A DNA stretch of 64,000 nt from Oscheius dolichura (taxonomy: Eukaryota > Nematoda > Chromadorea > Rhabditida > Rhabditidae), in NCBI GenBank assembly GCA_932521035.1, contig OW051497.1, positions 1,488,001 to 1,552,000 of the forward strand, written 5' to 3'. A model generated the notes under the pieces. The model ran no database searches. It had not been told where the DNA came from and saw nothing but the letters and a program-made list of their open reading frames with translations. A program made the position numbers and the translations under genes. Positions 13,321-23,622 of this stretch are shown here, piece by piece (position 1 is the first letter of the stretch; the number at the start of each line of letters is the position of its first letter).

Positions 13321-13348
13321 GGTAGCCCATACCGCCAATTTATCTCAC

Positions 13349-13752
13349 ATGTCTTCTTCTGAGAAGCCACCTCAAAGCTTAACAACTCCACAAATCGTCG
13401 CGACTCCCTCAACTCCCGGGACTAGCCCACCTCCCAGTCCAGAAGAGGAGGGCGCCCTCGTCCGACCGGCCTCACCTCCACCGACGATTGTTGTTTTGGA
13501 GTCGTCACACGTTACCAGGACACAGTCCGAACAACTTCTATGCACTATGGATACTATAAATGAATGTGAAGAAGGCGAAAGTGGACGGAGGGGGTCAGCC
13601 GTGAAGATATCCCTCAGCGAGGAGTGCATTTCAACCTCGACATTCTCAACCCCATTGGAGAGCAGTCCAACGAGTCCTGTACAAGCACTTTCTCCTCAGA
13701 GATGTACTCCTTATATTAGTCGCTATACTCACGTCGCGTACAGTTATGACTG
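13349..13752 (+). CDS. Candidate first coding exon, Ser/Pro/Thr-rich protein
   Basis: A 134-codon open exon starts at an ATG just below a TATA box and ends TATGACTG/GTGAGTTC, a strong donor in phase 2. The encoded N-terminus is rich in Ser, Pro and Thr with an acidic patch (SPEEEG, CEEGESG), and ends RYTHVAYSYDW. It looks like a disordered regulatory tail. No acceptor in the next 3.3 kb gives a convincing continuation. Direct joining to the TP53I11-like gene at 17.1 kb is excluded by phase (TG joined to A gives a stop). Function unknown. Confidence 0.5.
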
Positions 13753-16700
13753 GTGAGTTCTTTTAAAGATTTTGGGAATTCCTTGTTCTATACTAAATAT
13801 CTGAACGTTTGACGGCAATTCAAAGTATACTTTTTGTCCTGCGAGGAACTGAAAGGTTGTAATCGTCGATCAGCGGAAGGTCAGCTTCGTGAATCATTCA
13901 CACCTGCCGTTCAGCAGTTTTTTCATTCTGTTCATTTTGTTTAATCCGAGACGAAATAATCTGAAAACAGAAACTTTTAACCAATTAATTGGCTCTTCGT
14001 GTATCTCGTCATCATCTCAAAACACGTTTCTGGGCCTCTCCCAGTCTCCAGTTGTCTTTAAAAGGCTGCCAGCCTTTTTTGTTATTCTGTTCTTGGTTCC
14101 CAATTAACCCAGACCAAATTTTTGACGAACAGAAAAACGACTACGAGCTCTGAATTACAGATAAGCCTGGTTAAGGTTTCCTCCCCTATCGGCTTACTTC
14201 CTTTTTGTCAAAGAGAAAAAGAGAAAAAATAAAGGGATTAGACTACATCTATCATTGGTGAGGAATGGGCCATCGTGAGTGGGGGAGAAGAGCCCACATA
14301 TCGGTCAAAGAGACGGAAGTGCCCCCTCTTCTAGACGTATGGCCCCCTGCACATGACAGACGGGCCAACGCGATCCCCAGGTAGAGAATCGGCGTTCCAA
14401 AATCGAGGGGGTTGCCTCCGGTTAAATAACGCTTGAGCAGGCTAGACAGAGCTAGAATTACTACTGGAGGAAGTCAACATTTCGAGGCCCACGTTAGTGA
14501 GAGGCGAAGGAGGTAAACTAGTCGGCGGGGTGTTTACAACAAAGCCCCTTCCCGAGATGGAGAAGGTCAGTTAAGACTTCTGAAAACACGCTCCACATGA
14601 CCGATTGGACGCAATTCCGTCGTGGCCTCTTCCCCGGGCTAAATCGGTGTTTTTAAATTATTAGATCTCATGTCTCTTCGCACGAGAAATCAAAAATCCC
14701 TTGGATTTTGATTTTCCGCTGAAAATTTTGAAAATCCCCTTATGAGCGGGAATAGCCCCGTCAAAAACACACACGGAATGTGAGAATGAACGGCGCGGTT
14801 GCAATTAGATCGGGCCGCATGAGCCCATAAAGGCAGTTTACTGGGATTTTGTTGCGAGTAACACGCAAACGCAGATGTGTGGCTTCGAAACTGACTCCCC
14901 TCCCTGTTCCTCATTGTCTAGCCTTGTGTATACTTTTGTTGAGAAATCTAAACATCACGTTGCCTCTCTCTCTGTTGTTTGTTTACTTCCATTTTCCTCT
15001 GGCAAGGGGCAGTCCTTTGGGACGGGGTTCAAGTCAGTGTTGCCTCTATTTTGCTCTTGGGAACCGCTCATCTTTTCCAGTTCTTTTTGTCTTTAATAGT
15101 CGCTAATCACATTATTAATTAAGTACCCGTTCTTGTTGTTCAGAAACGAGCGAAGTCCGAAAGATAGGTGCTCTTGACCTTTAAGGGATACTTCTAAGGT
15201 TCCCAGCAGCCTGCTTCTTTAGTCCGACATCATGCCGAGTGGTTAACTCCCCCAGCCCAACTTTTTGCCTACTTAGAAAGTCGGTAAGCCGTCCTGCTCC
15301 GGCACGGGGCCAACATATGTTTGTCAACAGACTTTATAGCAAGGCTATCTGCATTTTATTCCACTAGTCCGACAAAATAGACTCCGTCTTCCATTCTCTC
15401 CAATCAAAATCAACTCTCTCTGCTTCAAGAGGGGATAAATTATTCCTTATAGTGGCTTCTTCCTCTCGCCGCCTACTCGCTAGTTTAGGGAGGACTATTT
15501 TGCAACACATAGGAAATAGGATACCTCTCGTGTGGATGTTGCCATTTATCTTGGGATTTTCTCGTATTTTTTGCCGAACTTGGATCATGACGCGTTCACC
15601 TAACGGCTAAAACCCGGACTCTATTCTCTATAAATTCCTGAGATCAGATTTTGATGCGATTATTTGCGATCAGAAGTCTTTTGCCCTTAAAATCCAATCA
15701 TCTTCATTAATTCTACTCATCTTTGACCTCTCCCTGAAGCCTAAGAAATGTTTTTTTTTGCTGGAGGAGAAATATATGTGTGCAGCCCTTAACCCATTTC
15801 CGAAACGAGGCCGTGAGCATCGGCTAATCTAAAAGGACAGCTGGGCCTAATGCCACCCGCCCGATCAGGTTCATACACTCGTCTATAACCTCATTACTTT
15901 TCCCCCATGAAAATATAAATAGGCAGGTGATTTTTGTTTTCCAATTTCCATAGCCCGGCTCATTTTGTTCTTGTCATTTGCTTAAGAAATGGACGGGAGA
16001 AGCCAATTTTGTTGTGGGAGGATGGATGGCAGTGGCTTCTTCTCGTCGTCTCTATTTCTCTTTCTGACGTATTTCTAGTCGTTTTTTCCCTGTGTCTGAA
16101 TGACTGCCCCATGTGAGATGTGCTCAACCTATTTGCATGCATTTACTTATACGCTGAGCAATTGCCCCTTACCCTTTCTAGGAAGGTTCCCCCTATTATT
16201 ATGGATCTTCCCGTTTGGTTCGAGGCTTACTCTTCCAGTTCTTGTTTGTTCGCAGTGGTCTTTTGTTCGTTGCTGTATTCAAGCGGAAGTTTCGTCCCCA
16301 CACGGCACACCTGCGGGGGGAAGAAGAAGCCATAAGGACGGGGAGAATTATAGGAGATCACACCCCGTGCCATTTCTTACATAACTTGAGCCCGGCTCGC
16401 ACCCTCGAATTCTCAAACCCCCTTAGGAAGAAGGCGGTTTCCTAAAGGAGAAAATTAACTAAACTAAAGCGCGAACTCCGCGAGTCTCTGTCGTTCCAAA
16501 GGTCAATTTCATAGGCTGTCCCCTCCAGGCGCACATACCAAGTGCAGTCGTAAAGTTTCACTACTTCTCCATCAGGCGGTCTATTGTTTCTTCGGATCAC
16601 TTTTTGTTGCTTTTAATCTCGCCCAAAGTTTGCATCCTTTCTATACTATTATTGCCAAATTCTTATTTATCAAACTACTCATTTGCGTTAAGCGTAGGCA

Positions 16701-17125
16701 GAAAGCGGAGCACGCAGGCTAAAGACCAAACGTGTCAGGAACATTCGCCTAAAACGAGCAGAATCCTTAGGTATTCCCTCGGCCACCTCCGCGTTTCTCA
16801 GTTTCTATTTCCAGCCTCCAACATTACGTTTTCTTCCAATTAGTCTACTAAAAATAAGCCAGCTTGATAGGTTTTTCCAATGTCCAGAAGAAGAAGAAGC
16901 TTGTTCTTGAGGGAAACTCACGGACAATTAAATTACGACTCTCGTTGTGAATCAACTCTCCCCTCGAGAGAAACTCTTGGCAGGGCTTAGTTCAAAAGAC
17001 GCGTTCACCACGAGGAACGCCTCCCAGTCTTTTTCTAATCTAAACTATTCCTTCACCATCTGGCGCTCTTTAGCTCTTCCTCTTTAAGTTTCTGGTCTCA
17101 TTGACTAAACGTTTAGAAAAAAAAT
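13753..17125. other. Large intron or intergenic DNA
   Basis: Mostly pyrimidine-rich plus strand with many acceptor-like sites but no exon with consistent phase and composition. It may be intron of a gene starting at 11311 or 13349, or the upstream region of the TP53I11-like gene. Confidence 0.5.
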
Positions 17126-18304
17126 ATGACAAATTCAAACGGGAGCGTTAGTGGGGCAGTAATTGATGAACAATGCTGCAGCCGGAAGCAGTCGAACAGT
17201 GATCTTCAAAGTCGACTCAAGACGAGGAAGTTGCTCGGCGTGGGGGAACTCAATGGGTCCGAGGAGACGACCATTTACAAATCTAAGGTACCGTAAATCT
17301 AAAGTTCCCGTTTTAAAAGAACCCTTTTTTAAAGATCTCACAGCTTTTGGGAATCAATGAGAGCCTCTATGTGAAACTTCCCCGAGGGCTCATGTATTGG
17401 AACAGCGTCAACACTATTTATTTCTATGTCTTCGGCTCTATGGTAAGATTTTTATTCAAGGGACTGTCAGGCAGTTTCCTGGTCCCAGAGTGATTGCATT
17501 CTTTTGTTTTCCGACTGCATTTAACTATTTGAGCAGATTTTCGTTTCCTTTCATTCTAATGTTTATTTTCCAGTATATGGTGATTCCTTCGCTCTCTGCC
17601 CAAGTAGAATTCGGGATTCCCCTTGACGACGGGGTAGTGTTTGGCCGTTTGTATGGCTGCGTCCTCATCATCCTAGGCATCACCTTCAGGTTGTTTTCTT
17701 CCTGGTTTTCTCTTGACATCATAATTTTTCTAGGAACTTCCTAACTGAACGAGAGTCACGAGCAGACGTTGCTTTCATGCTTCTGGCTGTTGCAGCAATG
17801 CACTTTCTTCAACTTATTGGTTGGTTTATTGCCGCTCTTCTTCGCATCTAATAAACTTATTCCAGTCATGTCCGCTTCCGGCAGTCTCAGCTATCTAGCT
17901 CTTTTTATCCGGGTTGCTGTTATCGCTGGGAATCTTGTTTATCACGGTTGCGTCGATTCACAAGGTATTATTTGGCTTTTAGAATACAGTAATCCTCAGG
18001 TTTAGGCGGTCTTCACAAGCAATTTATCCGGTGGCTGGATGGCTACACCTGGTTCAACCAGTATCACACCTATGAGAGCAGCCCCGCCAGGAGCGTTATC
18101 CGGGAGCGGCTGGTTAATGCCAAGACGATCGACGACGATGAGACCCTCATCCTACCAACAACTACAGATATCGCTGATGCAGTAGCTGCGGTGACTACAA
18201 CTGCAGCAGCTAAGGCTGCCGTTAGCGCATCTGCAGACAATACTGGCCCCAACCTAGACGAGGAGATCCTCTTCAAAGCTCCTGAAACAAAGAAGACTAA
18301 CTGA
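17126..18304 (+). CDS. TP53I11 (PIG11) family membrane protein
   Basis: Six exons join without any frame problem: 17126-17287, 17335-17442, 17574-17689, 17734-17819, 17866-17964 and 18000-18304, encoding 291 residues. The N-terminal motif KQSNSDLQSRLKTRKLLGVG, then a Y-K-S-K motif before the membrane part, matches the vertebrate TP53I11 signature (S-x-T-D-L-x-S-R-L-K-T-R-K-I-L-G-V-G) from family knowledge. RLYGCVLIILGITF corresponds to its RLYGGALL segment. Four hydrophobic segments follow. The C-terminus is about 100 residues longer than in vertebrates, with an Ala/Thr-rich stretch and the end APETKKTN. TP53I11 is a p53-induced gene of poorly defined biochemical role. The start was chosen because a TTTAG acceptor lies 9 bases upstream; an upstream exon joined in phase 0 remains possible. 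Confidence 0.88.
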
Positions 18305-20282
18305 ATTTCTTCCCTGTTCTCTTTTACGTGATGCACCCCATATCTCTATTTATCCCAAAGAATATTCTCGCAGATGTTCAATTTCCCGATGATCTCTCCT
18401 GTGTCAGTTGTGTCCTGTCCCCCCTTTCCTGTATATTTCCACTTTCTTCAAGAAATTTCCCCTACAGTACACAGACCTTCTCGCACTCAAAGTGCTACAG
18501 TCGTGAGTCCTTTTAGTTTATTTATATATGGTCCCGCTTGCGGTCATATCTATCGAAATATATTTGTATCGTGGGTGTTGTACAGTCCCTTGCACCCCCA
18601 AGCCTACCGCCAAATGATGCTTTGTAGTACGCTTCACAGAATAAATAAGTGCACAGAAATCAAATAATCGAGAAATCGAAAAAACAGCGCTTCTCGCGGC
18701 GCGCGATACAGGTCACCAGGAAGTGTTAGTGGTTCAAATACGGTTGCCCTTGAACATCTAATAGTAATGTTTTTTTTGGAAAATAGTAAGGAAAAAGTCC
18801 TCGCCATGAGTTTAATTTTTTAAAGGAAACTGACTAAAAACCGTCAGTTGTAGGTACATTGGAACAGGAAGAGTAAGGCCGCGTAAGGGAGTGGTATGCA
18901 GCTTGACCTAGGAAATAGAGAAGGGTGGAGCCTTTTGAGGATCAACACGGACTGGCCAACACTCGTCAGTGACAAAATCCCACTAGATCCAAGTGCTGGC
19001 AACGTGCGCAATAGATAAAGCCGCGACAGCGCCTGGCCGAGTAATGGCAAAATTTGACACCACATGACTAGGGAACTGGCGAATTGTAATCAAGATATTC
19101 AAAGTATGACGTTTCTGTTTTCCGGTTTTGACCGGAGAAAGCGTTGAGGATAGCTGAGGAAGCGGATCTACCTGAATCTTTGTTCGAGAAGATGTTCTGT
19201 TGATGAAAGGGAATTTACGAACAGTGGAAGTAATCAATATTCGTCATATACATATTTTTATTTTATTTATTCTTCCGGAGATTGTGTAGGGGATAGAGTG
19301 AATACTAAGATATCGGTAACGCGCAGAATCTGTCCATCTTCTGTTCATTGAACGATCCGAACCGTCAGTCCCCAGAACCTGGAAAATACTTTAGTTTGGC
19401 TGCATAAAAGGAAAACTTACTCCAACATTTGCGTTTTTTCCCTCTCCTCTGAAAACAGTATTTGAGAAGAGCGTTCAGCTAAACCGGGATAAATATGAAT
19501 ATGAAACAAAGCCTTTTTCAAGTACCATGATCAGTCAGTAGTTCCATCACAATGTTTTGAATCTTGCAGAAGAAACAACCCGCGGAGAGTGTTGTAACAT
19601 ATAGCACATCTGAACACAACAATAGCCAGGCAAGGCAAGACTTCTTCCAACTGTATCTATGCATTGTAGTCGACTTCGTTTCGGTTTCATTGCCCCAGTG
19701 TAGAGGATAGTTCCCTTCATAATGTCTAAACTGACTTGTATTATGTCTAGATGTGATAAGGTTTATATAAGTTTTATTGTGGGAGAAAGAAGAACTAGCT
19801 GTGGAGATCATCAGGAATAATAAGTACTGTAATTGGAAAGAAAGTGAACTATCGTTGTTCTTTGGTTTGTAGTGTACCAGGGCTGCACGAGATCTCGGTT
19901 TCGGTCTTGATCTCTGTTCAGAAATCCGATCTCGATCTCGTCTCGGATTCCGAGATTGCACGGAGAAATTTGCGAAATTTTGCGCAATTGGAAAACGCGC
20001 CGGCGTGGTTGATGCGCAGCTGCTTTTCGCTGCGTATCTGTGTATTTACACATTTTCACCATTGTTGTCATTTTTACCTGCCGTATTTCCTCTATTTATA
20101 GCCCTCTCTCATGATAGTCGCCCCCCTCCTAATTTATTGCTTGTTATGCTTATACATCTTTTATTAAAAATTAATTTATTTGATCAGTTATTCATGATTA
20201 TTTATTATTTTATTTAAGAGGAAAGCATGCAGAATGTGTTTACTATGCCTCTGAAGACTATCATCTTTTACAGGATTGATTA
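18305..20282. other. 3' flank and repeat-rich intergenic DNA
   Basis: A poly(A) signal AATAAA for the upstream gene lies at 18640-18645. Around 19.89-19.97 kb there is a degenerate run of GATCTCG/GATTCCGAG motifs, partly self-complementary and satellite-like. No gene was found. Confidence 0.6.
18640..18645 (+). terminator. Poly(A) signal of TP53I11-like gene
   Basis: AATAAA occurs about 335 bp after the stop codon. This is the first canonical signal seen downstream. Confidence 0.5.
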
Positions 20283-20972
20283 TCAATAGTTGCAAAATGT
20301 AGGTCTAATAGCTTTGGTAATCATATCACATAACGCAATTTTTTCATCATCGGAGAAATCTATCATAGGGGATATGTTTGAAGTGAATGTTGACACCCCC
20401 GTTTGTCCTAAATACCGTATTTCTTTAGATACGAGACGGAACAAACCGTTAATTGCTACTCCAAAGGTGTATTTGAATTTTTGAGTATTCACCGGGTTAC
20501 AAGCAGCAAAATCCTGAGCACTGCGACCTGAGAAGAAGATAAGGCAAGAGTTTTCTGTTCCTACTGGTATTTGGTAGTCATTTAATTGGTTAATGAAACT
20601 GTAATGTTTAAAATGGCAACTGAATGTTTAAAATGGCAACGGCAATACCTGCATAAATCCACATAGTCGTCACCCGTGCTATTGGCAAATTGGGTAAAGA
20701 ATTGATGATTGGAATAATTAGCAGGAGTCAGTATAGAAGCAGAATTGGCCACATTACCGTAAGCTGCATAATTCCAATAGAAGTCCAATTTGCAGTCGCC
20801 ACCATATTCATACCTATCTGGTATATTCCAAAGTAGAGAGTCAGTCATTTGCTCTTCTCCCTGCAACCAGGCTGCATTAGATAGAGAGCGTAATGTTCTT
20901 ACATTATAATAGACATCAAAAGCGGATTGATTGTAATAGCCAAGGTAACTGTAGTCTATGATCAAGGAACAG
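20283..20972 (-). pseudogene. 5'-truncated lectin-family gene (VWA-like region)
   Basis: Two exons read on the minus strand: 20972-20649 and 20598-20283, joined TGCAG/GTATTG...ATTACAG in compatible phase, ending in TGA. The protein has an N-terminal LIIDYS, a middle DCKLDFYWNYAAYG, then SCLIFFSG and KYTFGVAING. I read this order of strands as the VWA-like module that precedes the lectin domain in some nematode CLEC proteins; the match is by eye and weak. No start codon or signal peptide is present. Directly upstream, at the exon edge, lies a fold-back element, so the 5' end appears lost or interrupted. The intron has a 20-bp unit repeated in tandem (20603-20642), which duplicates the acceptor region. 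No CTLD follows. Confidence 0.55.
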
Positions 20973-20996
20973 CTAAGCTTTTCTAAAAATGTGGCG

Positions 20997-21313
20997 CATC
21001 TTCTCATACACCGAGGAACACCGAAGCACCTCCTTATCCGTGTGCTGGAAGCACACGATGAGATGGAGCGCATTTACCGCCAATTTGTTAATAATCATTT
21101 ACTCCTTTTCACTTGTATGCTATGTTTTATTTTTTTCTTTCTTCTGATTGCCAACATTGTTCTGATCATTTTGATATAAGAAACTAAAAGTAATTCAATC
21201 AAAAATGAGAGATAATGATTTTCAGCAAATTGACGGTAAATGCGCTCTATCTCATCGCGTACTCCCAGCACACGAAAAAGGGAGCACCTCGGTGTCCCTT
21301 TTACAAAGGAGGT
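20997..21313. repeat. Fold-back (inverted repeat) element
   Basis: The left arm (about 20997-21103) and right arm (about 21213-21313) are imperfect reverse complements separated by ~110 bp. Translated, both arms give related peptides: GTPKH-x-LIRVLEAHDEMERIYRQF on plus, and GTPRCSLFRVLGVRDEIERIYRQF on minus (each written with gaps here). Shared protein-level similarity suggests that each arm derives from the same short coding or repeat unit. The element sits between the stop of the intact lectin gene and the truncated lectin gene. Confidence 0.8.
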
Positions 21314-21477
21314 CAATTAGAAACCCATGTGATATGTCAGGCATTTTTATAGTGATCTAAATTCCTTTTATTTATTCTGATTTATTCATGTAGTAAAATA
21401 AAGTGTGGCTGTTTTTTTTGACGATAGCGAAAAATTCTAAACGTTGAACTTGTACCTATATATCCATTGGAAAGGGA

Positions 21478-23583
21478 CTACAGAGTTATTTTAAGCCTTT
21501 TCGTTAGAAGGTGCAACATACGTATTGGAGCATAAACGATTGAATCCCAATCGGATAAGATATCGGGGTCTCCAAGTGTAGTGTAAACCGCACGCAGGGT
21601 ATTAGTTGGAGATGTTACAGTAAATGAATCAAAAGAAAGAGTGCTATCCGGATAACCAGGGTAACTGAAGGAATGGGATATTTATGAATATCCAACAGAA
21701 ACTTACATATAAAAAGGTTTCTCATTGGGACCATCACTAGCATAGAATTCAAATGTGCTGATGTTATCTATCGAGAAAAAATGTCCCCTGTCTGCAATTG
21801 TAATATCCATCCTAGGATACAGTCCCTCTTCCACGTTTTGAATGTATTCGCAATAGTTGGGCTGTTCCCCATAAGGGTAGTAAGGATATCCAGGTGAATA
21901 AACTGCTCCACGTTTTTTTAAATATTGAGAGCCATTGCAGAAGGGGGGTGAATACATTGGAAAAGGTACATAGGGAGTGTCGCAGTCGTTGACAAGTTCT
22001 GTATAGTCTTTTTCCAATACAAAAGTGGCTCTCTTACGTTTCTTACAGATGAGGAAATTGTAATACATTGAAGTACAATTAGTCGTATACCAGTGTCCGA
22101 AAGTGCTTTGATTGCTGCTATCTATCGACATATAGACACAGTAGCCAGGCGAAGCTGGAGGAGTTACTGGACATATTATATTTTCATATAGCACAATCGT
22201 CTTACCGTAGTTAGTATAATCAATAGCAGTACCATCAAACCATTGTGTATCACCAACTTTAATACCTAGATACTCGATTTTTCCACCATCAGGAGCTCCA
22301 TAATGAGTACTGGCTACGAATAACAGATCACGAATAAACGAGTTTTCCTAAAATTAACTGATTTATTCTAGAAACGGGGACAATAGAGACAAATGAATAC
22401 AATTAAACTATAGCTAAAACTAAACTACATTTTTGGTTGCTGACTGGCTTTATTACCATTACAGTACTCGAACCACTCGTATCTACTGTTTAGGTTCGAA
22501 TATTTACTCCTCTGGTGTCATCAACATCAATCTCCTTATTAACTGTCTCTTACCCCTTCCGAATGAATTGAAAAAGTCGATCCACAGCCACCAGTACATA
22601 TTCTTCTAGCATCAATGGTGTCAGCAGAGTAATCCGTATTATAGCAGTGACCATCAAAGTAATCACAGCTCGATAGATATGACGACCAGCTCTTAGTAAT
22701 ATTTATAGGTGAGCACATAGGTGCTGGAATCTATGTTTGAGGAAAATCACACAATAGTCCATTTCCAACGGATACCCCGCGAATTCAAATTTGGCCGCGG
22801 AGCTCCGCTACGGGACCAGGTTTGAAAGCTTCCAGGTCGCGTAGCAGAGAGGTTTTTCGAGGAATATCCATTGGAAATGCAGTATATTATACTACCATTA
22901 TTAGTTGGTGTAAATTTGCAGAAATAGCCCAAGTTTAGTCTAAGAACACGAGAACATGATTGACTTCTCCACATGCCAGTTGTCGTGTTTTGATAGACAC
23001 AGGGGCCAATTGTGGCATTGGGAAAACCTAAGATCAGTAATTGTAACACCTCAATTAAATTCTTTTAAAGAACAAATCTAGTCGTTGCAACGATTTACCT
23101 CTGTCAAAATTGCTGTATGAATTGCTTGTCATCTTTGTTCCATCATCCCAAGTGCAGGAAGTTATTGTATTTCCGTTGCATGTCAGCCCCATCCACATTC
23201 CTTGTAATCCTCCCCAACAAGGTGCCTGTACGGTTTTCTGTTGGAGTGCTGTATTTTGGAAGGCATTCATCACAAATGGAAGGTAGGAATTGAAGTCGGC
23301 ACAGGATACATAAACAGTACTTCTTGAAATAAATGCTCCTTGTATCTAAAAATATAGGTAATCGTCGAATAAAAAAGGAGGACTTCACTGTAACAGCTCC
23401 CGTCTCCTCCATTTGTAAACTGTTGAACATATGGACTTTTGTCTGGATCAACATAGGGACACAACAGAGAAAATACACCTAAACAATTTTTTTGAAGTTA
23501 TTTAATTGATTCCATGTTATTTTTTTAATTTAAGAAAGTTCTCTACCTACAACAAGGACTAGAAATGCCCCTAGACGAAGCAT
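21478..23583 (-). CDS. Secreted C-type lectin: CTLD-CTLD-CUB
   Basis: Eight exons on the minus strand: 23583-23547, 23478-23389, 23335-23099, 23027-22896, 22723-22554, 22347-22206, 22166-21707 and 21664-21478, giving 484 residues. A signal peptide (MLRLGAFLVLVVG...) leads into a first C-type lectin domain with WMGLTCNG, CTWDDGT, YSNF and IGPCVY. A second CTLD has SSCDYFDGHCY, STFSIHSEGENSFIRDL and QWFDGT. A CUB domain follows (YSPGYPYYPYGEQPNYC). In nematodes such proteins are typically secreted and often respond to microbes; binding specificity cannot be read here. One junction is uncertain: frame continuity requires the exon 3 acceptor at AAGGAG/CATTT (23335) rather than the better TTTTTAG site 10 bp upstream, which would shift the frame. 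GATA sites precede the ATG. Confidence 0.82.
22760..22885. repeat. Imperfect palindromic hairpin inside lectin intron 4
   Basis: The intron between the two CTLD-coding blocks carries nested complementary halves. One pair is ATTTCCAATGGATATTCC against GGTATCCGTTGGAAAT. An inner pair is CTCTGCTACGCGACCTGG against CCTGGTCCCGTAGCGGAG. It resembles a small fold-back or MITE-like insertion. It lies fully within the intron, so the protein frame is unaffected. Confidence 0.7.
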
Positions 23584-23596
23584 GAAGAGAGAAGAC

Positions 23597-23622
23597 TGAT
23601 AAGAAAAGACGGCATTTTATCA
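23597..23622 (-). promoter_or_regulatory. Two GATA-type sites upstream of lectin start
   Basis: TGATAA occurs at 23597-23602 (read on plus) and at 23617-23622 (read on minus), within 40 bp of the start codon. Another TTATCA lies near 23.74 kb. TGATAA is the recognised core of intestinal GATA factors such as ELT-2 in C. elegans. Intestinal expression would suit a secreted lectin, but this is inference. Confidence 0.5.
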
